From an uncultured Aquimarina sp. (lineage in GTDB: Bacteria; Bacteroidota; Bacteroidia; Flavobacteriales; Flavobacteriaceae): a stretch of 64,000 nt of DNA. Positions 18,170 through 26,427 of the stretch are shown in pieces; within the stretch, counting starts at the first letter, position 1; each line of letters starts with the position of its first letter. The DNA is taken from NCBI GenBank assembly GCA_947498935.1, contig CANMMM010000007.1, positions 159,954 through 223,953 of the forward strand. Reading direction: 5' to 3'. A program made the translations under genes and the position numbers. A model generated the notes under the pieces. That model made no database searches, was not told where the DNA came from, and saw nothing but the letters and a program-made list of their open reading frames with translations.

Positions 18170-19372
18170 TTAATTCTTTACCTCGGTATCATCGGTATCT
18201 AAATGATTAAATATCCCATCTCCATCATCATCATAAAATATAATTTCGCTTAGTGATGGATCTTCATTGTATTCGATAATCCCATTACCATCTCGATCAT
18301 TCACCGTAATCTCATCACTGGTAGGTACTCCGTCTTGATCATCATCCGTATCATCAAAATCCGCTGCGACATCACTATCGGTATTATCATTGATCACAAA
18401 GGTGTCTTTATCTATATCCTCTAAAAACGAAGGAATCCCATCTTGATCATGATCTGCCTGAACCGCTTTATATAATTGGATATGAAAGATCAACGATTTA
18501 TAAGCTCCAATCCCCGATCCTGTAGGTGGCGAATTAAAATATGCCAGTCCAGAAGGCATAAATACTACGATATTTCCAAAATCCATTGTATATCTAGTAG
18601 TGCCATCGTCATTCAAGTCCTGACCAGAAGCGCCTCTAAGTTCACTGACTGCTTCTCTCCATCCTTGGATAACACTGATCTGATTAAACCACTGTGGTCG
18701 TACAGCACTATCAAACACACGCCTTGCTGAATTGGTATTATCTACATCGTCCTCGTCATCTATAATTCCATCTCCATCTGAATCTAATTTATCCTTATTC
18801 GCTTCTGTATCTACATCTGCAAAATCTGCAATTCCATCATTATCTGCATCTGTTCTAGTAACTGAATTGTTATCTATTGTATCTGTTTCTGGCACTCCAT
18901 CTCCATCTGAATCTACATCTGCCCCATCAGGAATCCCGTCTCCATCTTTGTCTCTATTATCATAAAACTGCTCTCCTCTATAGGTAACTAATGTAGAATC
19001 TGCAAAGGTAGGTTGGTATTCTGTGGCAGTACCTTCATTAAACTTCAGAAAATACAATTTGTAATCCACCTCGTCTAATGTGATCGTTTTAGAGGTGATC
19101 TGACCCGAATCCCACATCGATGTTTTCCCACTATTGTTGCCTGCGATGGTATCAAAAACCACTGTTTCATAATCTGAATTCGCAGTGTTTTCTATTGAGG
19201 TATAAAAATGTGTTTTTAAATATTCGACAATTAATGGATCTTCATTCGCCTGCTGCTCTGCTCTATCCCTTGGAGGCACAATTTCTATATCATTATTATC
19301 ATCATCATCTCCACAGCTGTATAAGGCAGCTACACAGAGGGCTGTTGCTAAAACATACTTTCTTACATTCAT
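18170..19372 (-). CDS. FKBP-type prolyl isomerase-like lipoprotein with inserted Asp-rich (TSP3-like) repeats
   Basis: I start at ATG 19372, giving MNVRKYVLATALCVAALYSC with a lipobox (LYSC) and then DDDDNN; an upstream ATG adds eleven residues. The ~400-residue protein has the beginning of an FKBP domain (about 90-150, ending LVTYRGEQFYDN), then an insertion of calcium-binding type-3 repeats (DKDGDGIPDGADVDSDGDGV, DADNDGIADFADVDT), then the rest of the FKBP domain (ARRVFDSA...WFNQISVIQGWREAVSELRGA...YFNSPPTGSGIGAYKSLIFHIQLY). A second set of Asp-rich repeats ends the protein. It is likely outer-membrane-anchored; the insertion sits in a loop of the FKBP fold. Confidence 0.85.
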   Translation of the reverse strand: MNVRKYVLATALCVAALYSCGDDDDNNDIEIVPPRDRAEQQANEDPLIVEYLKTHFYTSIENTANSDYETVVFDTIAGNNSGKTSMWDSGQITSKTITLDEVDYKLYFLKFNEGTATEYQPTFADSTLVTYRGEQFYDNRDKDGDGIPDGADVDSDGDGVPETDTIDNNSVTRTDADNDGIADFADVDTEANKDKLDSDGDGIIDDEDDVDNTNSARRVFDSAVRPQWFNQISVIQGWREAVSELRGASGQDLNDDGTTRYTMDFGNIVVFMPSGLAYFNSPPTGSGIGAYKSLIFHIQLYKAVQADHDQDGIPSFLEDIDKDTFVINDNTDSDVAADFDDTDDDQDGVPTSDEITVNDRDGNGIIEYNEDPSLSEIIFYDDDGDGIFNHLDTDDTEVKN

Positions 19373-19413
19373 CTGTTTTATTTTTTTTGAAGGTGCAAGA
19401 TACAATTTTCTTG

Positions 19414-19421
19414 TACTTTTG
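19414..19421 (+). promoter_or_regulatory. -7 element for the S4 protein gene
   Basis: TACTTTTG fits TAnnTTTG and lies 43 bp before the start codon in the 92-bp divergent spacer. A TTG at 19387-19389 is 24 bp upstream. Confidence 0.5.
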
Positions 19422-19464
19422 CTTCATTATTCATTTAGATTCAAACGCATTTTATATTTTTTGT

Positions 19465-19860
19465 ATGCGAGTAGACAAATATTTATGGTGCATCCGATAC
19501 TTTAAAACCAGAAGCATCGCTACCAAAGCTTGTAAAGAAGGAAAAGTCCGAGTAAACGGCGATCTCATCAAACCTTCGCGTGAGGTATACCCTATGGACA
19601 AGATCACAGTCCGAAAAAACCAAGTAAACTACGAACTCATCGTACTCGATACGCCCAAGAGCCGTCTGGGGGCTAAACTGGTAGATATCTATCGTAAAGA
19701 CACAACTCCTGCGGAAGCGTTGCAAAAACTAGACTTACTCAACTACTCTAAAGACTATTACCGAAAAAAAGGAACGGGACGTCCGACCAAAAAAGACCGA
19801 AGAGACATCGACGATTGGTTTGAAGAGCCAAACAAGCAGCATGATGACAGCGAAGAATAA
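19465..19860 (+). CDS. RNA-binding S4 domain protein (Hsp15/RqcP-like)
   Basis: The start is ATG 19465 (MRVDKYLWCIRYFKTRSIAT); a longer upstream frame runs through the divergent lipoprotein gene and is not coding. 131 residues with one S4 domain (about 1-60: RVDKYLWCIRYFKTRSIATKACKEGKVRVNGDLIKPSREV) followed by a Lys/Arg-rich tail (KKGTGRPTKKDRRDIDDWFEE). This matches heat-shock protein 15, which binds stalled 50S subunits carrying peptidyl-tRNA. The acidic end DDSEE is not part of the core family. The next gene, 135 bp on, is a phosphoribosyltransferase. Confidence 0.9.
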   Translation: MRVDKYLWCIRYFKTRSIATKACKEGKVRVNGDLIKPSREVYPMDKITVRKNQVNYELIVLDTPKSRLGAKLVDIYRKDTTPAEALQKLDLLNYSKDYYRKKGTGRPTKKDRRDIDDWFEEPNKQHDDSEE

Positions 19861-19995
19861 GCAGTATGGTATTGAAACAGTTAGTAACCAACAGCAATGG
19901 CCGCTTAGTAGTTCTCTGCTATTAATTTTGGTAATTTCTAAACCTGATCATCGAACTCTTTTATATATTTGAACTTCTAATAACGAACATATCCA

Positions 19996-20496
19996 ATGCA
20001 AGCAAAAGACCATATCATTCTTACGCACGAGCAAATCCAACATAAGATCAAACGCATCGCTTATCAGATTTATGAAACAAATGTCGATGAAGAGGAAATT
20101 ATCATTGCTGGGATTGCAGACAATGGATACATCTTTGCACAGCGCTTACAAGAGACGCTACAGGCTATTTCTGACCTACGCGTTACACTCTGTAAAGTAA
20201 GCATGGATAAAAACGCTCCTCAAAAAACAGTGAGCACTTCTTTAGCTGCTTCGGAATACCAAAACAAAGCGATCATACTAGCTGATGATGTACTCAACTC
20301 TGGAACGGCACTGATTTATGGTGTCAAACACTTTCTGGAAGTGCCCCTTAGACGTTTTAAAACGGCTGTTTTGGTGAATAGAAACCATAAGAAATACCCC
20401 ATCAAAGCTGATTTTAAGGGAATTTCTTTATCTACATCCTTACAAGAGCATGTAACGGTACGTTTTGGCACAGAAGACATCGCTATTCTAGAATAA
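19996..20496 (+). CDS. PyrR-like phosphoribosyltransferase family protein
   Basis: 166 residues with the PRPP-binding motif AIILADDVLNSGTALIYG (about 91-108) and the hood-type GIADNGYIFAQRLQ loop. The overall layout resembles PyrR, which acts as uracil phosphoribosyltransferase and, in some bacteria, as a pyr regulator, but the sequence is diverged and the RNA-binding role cannot be inferred. It converges with aroK, overlapping its 3' end by 9 bp. Confidence 0.85.
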   Translation: MQAKDHIILTHEQIQHKIKRIAYQIYETNVDEEEIIIAGIADNGYIFAQRLQETLQAISDLRVTLCKVSMDKNAPQKTVSTSLAASEYQNKAIILADDVLNSGTALIYGVKHFLEVPLRRFKTAVLVNRNHKKYPIKADFKGISLSTSLQEHVTVRFGTEDIAILE

Positions 20497-21006
20497 ACGC
20501 TCCTGAATTTCATCTACGATGGTAGCGATTGTTTTTTGATCTGTCGTAACCGTATGTGCTGCTTGACTGTAATAGAAGGATCGCTCAAATAAATGTTTGC
20601 GTACAAAGTCTGCTAGCAACTCCTCAGAAGCGATATGCGCTATTAGAGGGCGCTGTTCTTTTTCTACATACAATCGCTTCACCAATTCCTCTATAGAGGT
20701 TTTAAGATAGATACTGTGTACTGGAGCGGCTTTGATACGCTCTATATTTCCAGAGAAGCACGGTGTACCCCCGCCTAGTGACAAAATAGTTTGCTGAGCC
20801 GTTTCTAATAGCTGCTGTAGGTATTGAGTTTCGATTTTCCTGAAATAGATTTCACCTTTCGTTTCAAAAATCTGTTTGATTGATTTTTTTTCTTGTTTTT
20901 CTATATACGCATCTAAATCTACGTACTCCAATTCTAGCTTTTCAGCTAATCCTCTGCCTATCGAAGACTTACCACAGCCCATATATCCCATTAAAACAAT
21001 ATTCAT
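20488..21006 (-). CDS. aroK: Shikimate kinase
   Basis: 172 residues. Walker A is GYMGCGKSSIG (7-17), the shikimate-binding DLDAYIE follows at about 31-37, and the GGGTP glycine-rich loop and a lid segment EKEQRPLI are present. It phosphorylates shikimate at O3 using ATP, in the aromatic amino-acid pathway. It is convergent with the phosphoribosyltransferase; its own promoter must lie in the spacer before the tRNA genes. Confidence 0.96.
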   Translation of the reverse strand: MNIVLMGYMGCGKSSIGRGLAEKLELEYVDLDAYIEKQEKKSIKQIFETKGEIYFRKIETQYLQQLLETAQQTILSLGGGTPCFSGNIERIKAAPVHSIYLKTSIEELVKRLYVEKEQRPLIAHIASEELLADFVRKHLFERSFYYSQAAHTVTTDQKTIATIVDEIQERLF

Positions 21007-21082
21007 ACTCGAAATTAATTAGTTGTTCGACCCCAAAAAAACAGGGTTTTAAAAAAAAATACAAATTTATAGGATTTTCTTC

Positions 21083-21112
21083 TTGCATAATAAATTTTTG
21101 GTAGTATATTTG
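21083..21112 (+). promoter_or_regulatory. Canonical flavobacterial promoter for the tRNA cluster
   Basis: TTG at 21083-21085, a 19-bp spacer and TATATTTG at 21105-21112 match the TTG-N17-23-TAnnTTTG consensus exactly, 32 bp upstream of tRNA-Lys. Confidence 0.8.
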
Positions 21113-21144
21113 CACCCGCATTCAAGGAAAAACAAACAATGCAA

Positions 21145-21217
21145 GACCGGGTAGCTCAGTTGGTAGAGCATCTCCCTTTTAAGGAGAGGGTCCTGGGTTC
21201 GAGCCCCAGCCCGGTCA
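21145..21217 (+). tRNA. tRNA-Lys (anticodon TTT), copy 1
   Basis: 73 nt. The acceptor arms GACCGGG / CCCGGTC pair fully; the anticodon arm TCTCC-CTTTTAA-GGAGA gives anticodon TTT; the T arm has GGTTCGAGCCCC. The discriminator is A and CCA is not encoded. It is identical to the copy at 21345. Confidence 0.98.
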
Positions 21218-21344
21218 CAAAGAACCGATAGACTAGTATAAGTTCTATGAAATATTGACAATATTAGTAATGCAAAAATAAAGTATTGTCATATTGAAAT
21301 AATAGTATTTGATTCACTTCTTAATCCATAAGAAAGAATCATCA

Positions 21345-21417
21345 GACCGGGTAGCTCAGTTGGTAGAGCATCTCCCTTTTAAGGAGAGGGTCCTGGGTTC
21401 GAGCCCCAGCCCGGTCA
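21345..21417 (+). tRNA. tRNA-Lys (anticodon TTT), copy 2
   Basis: Identical over 73 nt to the upstream copy, with a 127-bp AT-rich spacer between. It is probably part of the same transcript. A strong hairpin follows at once. Confidence 0.98.
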
Positions 21418-21420
21418 CTA

Positions 21421-21453
21421 AAGTATCACAATCGTAATTGTGGTACTTTTTTT
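21421..21453 (+). terminator. Hairpin with T-run between tRNA-Lys and tRNA-Leu
   Basis: AAGTATCACAAT-cgta-ATTGTGGTACTT is a 12-bp stem with one G-U pair, followed by seven T residues. It probably ends the tRNA-Lys transcript before the tRNA-Leu. Confidence 0.8.
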
Positions 21454-21476
21454 GTTTCTTACAAAAGCATCTATCT

Positions 21477-21560
21477 GCTCAGGTGCTGGAATTGGTAGAC
21501 AGGCATGGTTGAGGGCCATGTGTCCATTAGGGCGTGTGGGTTCGACTCCCATCCTGAGCA
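21477..21560 (+). tRNA. tRNA-Leu (anticodon GAG)
   Basis: 84 nt with a class II variable arm. Acceptor GCTCAGG pairs with CCTGAGC; the anticodon arm CATGG-TTGAGGG-CCATG gives GAG; the T arm has GGTTCGACTCC. Confidence 0.97.
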
Positions 21561-21809
21561 CAAAATACACCCCCAAACTTTCTTATTTATTTTTATAATT
21601 GACACAGCAGTCTATTAGATCTAGTAGCGATATTTAGTTTTACATTATACACCTGCAAGACTTTCATTCATTTTTAATTTACAATAATCATGGATTTTTC
21701 AGGAAATCACTGGATTACCCTAGCACTCTTTTCTAAAAAAGTTAATCTACTTATCAATTGTTTATCAATAAATCAGTAAATTACATCAATATTCATAAAA
21801 TTGGTTCAA

Positions 21810-22061
21810 ATGGGAATTGTAAGAAAATCCATCACATTTACAGAACAGCAAGACACTTATATAAAAAGCTTGATAAAAAAAGGACTATATACTAACGATA
21901 GTGAATACGTAAGAGATATTATTCGTAAAGACCAAGAAAACAGAAAAAATGATATTGACTTATATGACGCTTTACTAGATGGTATAGATAGCGGAGCTTC
22001 CGAAGACACTGTAGATAGCATATGGGAACAAGCTATAAAAGAGAATGAAGAAAAAAAATAA
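21810..22061 (+). CDS. ParD-family antitoxin
   Basis: I start at ATG 21810 (MGIVRKSITFTEQQDTYIKSL). The 83-residue protein has an N-terminal ribbon-helix-helix DNA-binding domain (RKSITFTEQQDTYIKSLIKKGLYTNDSEYVRDIIRKDQ) and an acidic C-terminal arm that would wrap the toxin. Such proteins neutralise ParE and repress the operon as the pair. It overlaps the downstream toxin gene by 17 bp, the standard arrangement for this type II toxin-antitoxin system. Confidence 0.9.
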   Translation: MGIVRKSITFTEQQDTYIKSLIKKGLYTNDSEYVRDIIRKDQENRKNDIDLYDALLDGIDSGASEDTVDSIWEQAIKENEEKK

Positions 22062-22356
22062 TTACACACTAAGTGTAAAAGCTTCTACTGATCTTAAAGA
22101 AATTGCAGTTTTTAGTATCAAAAAGTTTGGCATACAGCAATCAGAAATTTACCGAGATAGTTTAGTAGCAATCCTAAATAAATTAGGAAAACATCCTGAA
22201 ATAGGCAGAGAATATATCGCTATCAAAGACAAAATGGTTTCTCGTTATAGATTTAAAGCACACACCATATTCTTTTACCCCATGGAAGAAAAAATATTTG
22301 TAGTACGTATTTTAGGCAATACTATGAGCTTTATAAAACACTTAAAATCTAAATAA
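22045..22356 (+). CDS. ParE/RelE-superfamily toxin
   Basis: 103 residues. The fold pattern of the ParE family is visible: YTLSVKASTDLKEIAVFSIKKFGIQQSEIYRDSLVAILNKLGKHPEIGREY, then a basic strand MVSRYRFKAHTIFFYP and EKIFVVRILGNTMSF. ParE toxins inhibit DNA gyrase; RelE members cleave mRNA. The PEIGREY motif favours ParE. Translation is coupled to the antitoxin. Confidence 0.88.
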   Translation: MKKKNNYTLSVKASTDLKEIAVFSIKKFGIQQSEIYRDSLVAILNKLGKHPEIGREYIAIKDKMVSRYRFKAHTIFFYPMEEKIFVVRILGNTMSFIKHLKSK

Positions 22357-22450
22357 ATCTGATTAAATATAAATTTCTTAAACTATCAATATCTGGATTT
22401 TTAACAATCATCATAGTTGATTTCTTTATACCTAAACACACGTTTTACTC

Positions 22451-22543
22451 GCGTTAGGGATAGTAGTGGAAATCCCGCAGTACCGACCTTTAGGAGGGGC
22501 GAGGAATTGTAGCGGATAGCCCGACCCCTTGTGGGTAACGCCC
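22451..22543 (-). repeat. Dispersed GGGCGTTACC element, copy 3 (long-insert type)
   Basis: Reverse orientation, 93 bp. The interior AAATCCCGCAGTACCGACC is identical to that of copy 1 except for orientation. It sits between the ParDE pair and the carotenoid operon. Confidence 0.85.
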
Positions 22544-22617
22544 AAAAGAAAACAATACCTATACATTAGATTTTCTTTTTTTTAACAGATTACATCTTAC
22601 ATCCTTCACTTATTTTA

Positions 22618-22633
22618 GTTAAATTTGTTTAAC
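22618..22633 (+). promoter_or_regulatory. -7 element inside a perfect inverted repeat upstream of the MerR gene
   Basis: GTTAAA-TTTG-TTTAAC is a 16-bp inverted repeat with a 4-bp spacer. It contains the -7 element TAAATTTG (22620-22627). A regulator bound here would block RNA polymerase, so this is a candidate autoregulatory operator. No TTG is seen at the proper upstream distance. Confidence 0.55.
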
Positions 22634-22648
22634 CTTTATTTATAAAAA

Positions 22649-23545
22649 GTGAACAATATTAAACAAAACTTTAGTATTAAGGATCTTGAGAATCTGTGTG
22701 GCGTAAAAGCACATACGATTAGAATCTGGGAAAAACGCTATAATTTATTAGCGCCTGAACGCACAGAGACTAATATAAGAACCTATAATTTAGAGAGCTT
22801 GCAAAAGCTGCTCAATGTCACTTATTTGGTAAATAGCGGGTACAAAATATCGAGAGTTTCGAAATTAAATGACAATGAAATCAATGAGTACGTACGAAGA
22901 ATTGTCTCTGATAATAGCACTAAGAGTCAGGCGATCAATTCTTTTAAAATATCGATGCTTAATTATGATCTTGAGTTGTTTTTAGGCACTTTCGAGATGC
23001 TATCGGAAAAACGAACGTTTCGACAGATATTTGCAGAAGTATTTATTCCATTACTTACTGAGATTGGTCTGTTATGGCAGACGAATACGATTAGTCCCTC
23101 TCATGAACATTTTGTTACTAATTTGATCAAGCAAAAATTAATGATCAATATAGAACGACTGCAATATGTAAAGGCTTCTAAAAATGATAAAGCGTTTATC
23201 CTCTACTTACCAGAGAACGAGATTCACGAACTAGGTCTCTTATATATAAATTATGAGATTCTACTCAATGGATACAAGGCGATTTATTTAGGGTCTAGTA
23301 TCCCGCTAGACAGCTTACCAAACATGCTTACGTTTCATGAAAATACTGTGTTTGTATCCTATTTTACAATTAAACCCGAAAAGGAAAGAATTACAGAATA
23401 CTTACACGATTTTGATACACATATCTGCAAAACGAGAGAAAGTGAATTATGGGTACTGGGTAAACAGGTGATGCACGCACCACCTCCTACATCGAGTAAA
23501 CATCGATTTTTTTCATCAATTGCTGATCTACTCAAAGAACTTTAA
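22649..23545 (+). CDS. MerR-family regulator with cobalamin-binding signature (CarH/LitR-like)
   Basis: 298 residues starting at GTG 22649. The N-terminal MerR winged helix (about 1-75: FSIKDLENLCGVKAHTIRIWEKRYNLLAPERT) is followed by a helical domain with LLWQTNTISPSHEH, exactly the W-x9-EH motif of the light-sensing cobalamin-binding domain. A Rossmann-like domain follows, with ENEIHELG, matching (D/E)xHxxG, whose histidine ligates B12. CarH-type proteins repress carotenoid genes in the dark and release DNA in light. The gene precedes crtI, crtB and crtZ by 29 bp, so it fits a light/B12 switch on the operon. Confidence 0.9.
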   Translation: MNNIKQNFSIKDLENLCGVKAHTIRIWEKRYNLLAPERTETNIRTYNLESLQKLLNVTYLVNSGYKISRVSKLNDNEINEYVRRIVSDNSTKSQAINSFKISMLNYDLELFLGTFEMLSEKRTFRQIFAEVFIPLLTEIGLLWQTNTISPSHEHFVTNLIKQKLMINIERLQYVKASKNDKAFILYLPENEIHELGLLYINYEILLNGYKAIYLGSSIPLDSLPNMLTFHENTVFVSYFTIKPEKERITEYLHDFDTHICKTRESELWVLGKQVMHAPPPTSSKHRFFSSIADLLKEL

Positions 23546-23574
23546 TAACTTTATATAATCCATTAATTAGTCGT

Positions 23575-25068
23575 ATGCAAACACATGTTATCATTATTGG
23601 CTCTGGCTTCTCATCTCTGGCTGCTTCTTGCTATCTAGCACAGGCAGGCTACAAAGTAACGATTTATGAAAAGAATGATACGGTGGGTGGAAGAGCGCGA
23701 CAATTGACGAAGGATGGATTTACCTTTGATATAGGTCCTTCTTGGTATTGGATGCCGGATGTATTCGAAAAGTTCTTTCAGGACTTCGGAGTTTCTACTG
23801 TGGATTATTACACATTGACCAAGCTAAATCCAGCTTATAAAATATTTTTTGAAAACAATGAAAGTATCACGATCGAGGATACGTTAGAAAAAATATGTAT
23901 TGCTTTTGAAGCAGAAGAAAAAGGCAGTGCTGCAAAACTAAAAGAATTTATCGCGGCAGCGAAGCATAATTACGACATCGCTATCAAGGAGCTTGTATAC
24001 CGCCCGGGGGTATCACCACTAGAACTGGTAACTCCTGCTACGATTAAAAAAATAGGACAATTCTTTAGTACGATCTCTAAAGAGGTACGTAAGGAGTTTA
24101 CGAATCCTAAATTGATTCAGATTCTAGAATTTCCTGTGTTATTCCTCGGTGCTAAACCTAGTGATACTCCTGCTTTTTATAGTTTTATGAATTATGCTGA
24201 TTTTGGATTGGGCACTTGGCACCCAAAAGGAGGCATGTATCAGGTGATTTTAGGCATCGAAAAGCTAGCTCGATCTCTTGGGGTGGAAATTCATACAAAC
24301 GCTCCTGTATCTGAAATTTCTGTATCGAAAGGCATCGCTACTGGTGTAGTCGTAAATGCTACAGCAATTACGGCTGATGTAGTACTATGCGGTGCTGATT
24401 ACCATCATGGAGAATCGTTATTACCCGCAGCCTATAGACAGTACTCTGAGCAATATTGGAAACGAAAAACATTTGCTCCTTCTTCCCTACTCTTTTATGT
24501 AGGTTTTGACAAAAAACTACAAAATATAGAACATCACAATCTATTTTTTGACACGGACTTTGATCTGCATGCGCGAGAGATTTATGACGATCCAAAATGG
24601 CCTGAAGAACCCTTGTTTTATGCTAACTTCACCTCTGTTACAGATGCTGGTACTGCTCCTGAGGGATGTGAAAATGGGTTTTTCTTAATCCCATTAGCTC
24701 CTGGATTAGAGGATACACCAACCTTACGAGCTAATTACTTTAAAAAAATTATCCGTAGATTCGAAGCACTAACTGACCAAAATGTTAGCGACCATATTAT
24801 TTTTAAAGAGTCATTCTGTGTTACGGATTTTATAAAAGCATACAACTCTTATAAAGGAAATGCGTATGGCATGGCCAATACATTGCTACAAACTGCTTTT
24901 CTAAGACCTAAGCTAAAAAGTAAAAAAGTGACCAACTTATTTTTTACGGGACAATTGACTGTACCTGGCCCAGGAGTCCCTCCTTCTTTGATTTCTGGTA
25001 AGCTCGTAGCTGGAATGATCGAATCACACTATAAAAAATCCAATATGTCTAACCTGCAAGCTGTATAA
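23575..25068 (+). CDS. crtI: Phytoene desaturase
   Basis: 497 residues. The dinucleotide-binding motif is VIIIGSGFSSLAASCYLAQAG (residues 5-25) and the family motif GNAYGMANTLLQTAFLRPK...LFFTGQLTVPGPGVPPSLISGKLVA closes the protein. CrtI enzymes use FAD to desaturate phytoene, usually to lycopene in four steps. It lies between the MerR regulator and crtB with short gaps, as in other Bacteroidota carotenoid operons. Confidence 0.96.
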   Translation: MQTHVIIIGSGFSSLAASCYLAQAGYKVTIYEKNDTVGGRARQLTKDGFTFDIGPSWYWMPDVFEKFFQDFGVSTVDYYTLTKLNPAYKIFFENNESITIEDTLEKICIAFEAEEKGSAAKLKEFIAAAKHNYDIAIKELVYRPGVSPLELVTPATIKKIGQFFSTISKEVRKEFTNPKLIQILEFPVLFLGAKPSDTPAFYSFMNYADFGLGTWHPKGGMYQVILGIEKLARSLGVEIHTNAPVSEISVSKGIATGVVVNATAITADVVLCGADYHHGESLLPAAYRQYSEQYWKRKTFAPSSLLFYVGFDKKLQNIEHHNLFFDTDFDLHAREIYDDPKWPEEPLFYANFTSVTDAGTAPEGCENGFFLIPLAPGLEDTPTLRANYFKKIIRRFEALTDQNVSDHIIFKESFCVTDFIKAYNSYKGNAYGMANTLLQTAFLRPKLKSKKVTNLFFTGQLTVPGPGVPPSLISGKLVAGMIESHYKKSNMSNLQAV

Positions 25069-25095
25069 CATAGCTGCACTAAAAAACCTGTATTT

Positions 25096-25935
25096 ATGAA
25101 AACTATTTTTGATACTGTTTCTTACTCCTGTAGTAAAATCGTTACCACCTCTTACAGTACTTCTTTCTCATTAGCATCTAGGATGCTAGCGGATTCTATA
25201 CGCCAAGATATTTATAACATCTATGGTTTTGTCCGTTTTGCAGATGAGATCGTAGATAGTTTTCATGACTATGACAAGGCTACTTTATTTACTGATTTCG
25301 AACAGGAGATGTATAAGGCGATCGATCAAAAGATAAGTTTAAATCCTATTTTAAACTCGTTTCAGCATACGGTACACAAATATGGTATAGAAGCAGAATT
25401 ATACGAAGCTTTTATGAAAAGTATGCGATTGGACCTTTCTAAAACCACCTACCTAACGGATCAGGAATACAAAGAATACATTTATGGTTCGGCAGATGTA
25501 GTAGGATTGATGTGCTTAAAAGTTTTTGTGAATGGGGATCAAGAAAAATACGACGCACTAAAGCAAAGTGCGATGCATCTAGGATCTGCTTTTCAGAAAG
25601 TGAATTTCTTACGAGATCTAAAAGCAGACTTCGAGGACCTGAGTCGTACGTACTTCCCAAATACAGACCTCAGCCGACTGGATGAAGTATCGAAACAAAA
25701 AATCATCGCAGATATCGAGTATGATTTTAAAAAAGGGTACGAAGGCATTGCTCAACTACCCGTAGAGGCTAAATTCGGAGTGCATACTGCATATATCTAT
25801 TACAAAAAGCTATTAAACAAACTAAAAGATACGCCTTCTGTAGAGATCAAGAATACTCGTATTCGTGTACCCAATTATCAGAAATTTGGATTGCTAGCCA
25901 AATCCTACTTTGATTGCAGAATTAACACCATTTAA
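25096..25935 (+). CDS. crtB: Phytoene synthase
   Basis: 279 residues of the squalene/phytoene synthase family. The first Asp-rich motif is FADEIVDSF (about 49-57) and the second is NFLRDLKAD (about 174-182). The Ser-rich start TTSYSTSFSLASRML is typical of CrtB. It condenses two GGPP to phytoene. It lies 27 bp after crtI and 34 bp before crtZ. Confidence 0.96.
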   Translation: MKTIFDTVSYSCSKIVTTSYSTSFSLASRMLADSIRQDIYNIYGFVRFADEIVDSFHDYDKATLFTDFEQEMYKAIDQKISLNPILNSFQHTVHKYGIEAELYEAFMKSMRLDLSKTTYLTDQEYKEYIYGSADVVGLMCLKVFVNGDQEKYDALKQSAMHLGSAFQKVNFLRDLKADFEDLSRTYFPNTDLSRLDEVSKQKIIADIEYDFKKGYEGIAQLPVEAKFGVHTAYIYYKKLLNKLKDTPSVEIKNTRIRVPNYQKFGLLAKSYFDCRINTI

Positions 25936-25969
25936 TTGTATTTTTGATACACATATATCAATAAGACTT

Positions 25970-26419
25970 ATGAATACTGTGATTTGGATTGCTATCTTCT
26001 GTGCCACCTTTGTGATGATGGAATTTATGGCTTGGTTTACGCATAAATATGTAATGCATGGTTTTTTATGGTCTTTGCACAAAGATCACCACCATAAAGA
26101 TCACGATAGCTGGTGGGAGCGCAATGATGCTTTTTTCCTTTTTTACGCTGTCATTAGCATGTCATGCATTATGCTACACGATCCAAACAGTTTTTGGTTT
26201 GGTAGACCTATAGGATTTGGAATTTTAGCCTATGGTATTGCCTACTTTATAGTGCATGATATTTTTATCCACCAACGCTTTAAATTGCTTCGCAATGCAA
26301 ACCATTGGTATGCAAAAGGAGTACGCAGAGCACATAAAATGCATCACAAACATCTAGGAAAAAATAAAGGAGAATGCTTCGGTATGCTATGGGTACCTTT
26401 TAAATATTTTAAACGATAG
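25970..26419 (+). CDS. crtZ: Beta-carotene hydroxylase
   Basis: I start at ATG 25970 (MNTVIWIAIFCATFVMMEF) because the longer frame runs back into crtB. 149 residues, a membrane diiron hydroxylase of the fatty-acid hydroxylase superfamily. The histidine clusters are HKYVMH, HKDHHH, HDIFIHQR and HKMHHKH. It adds 3/3'-hydroxyls to beta-carotene to give zeaxanthin. It ends the operon and meets the thioredoxin-like gene head-on. A lycopene cyclase, which is needed between CrtI and CrtZ, is not encoded in the window. Confidence 0.94.
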   Translation: MNTVIWIAIFCATFVMMEFMAWFTHKYVMHGFLWSLHKDHHHKDHDSWWERNDAFFLFYAVISMSCIMLHDPNSFWFGRPIGFGILAYGIAYFIVHDIFIHQRFKLLRNANHWYAKGVRRAHKMHHKHLGKNKGECFGMLWVPFKYFKR

Positions 26420-26427
26420 ACTTTCGT

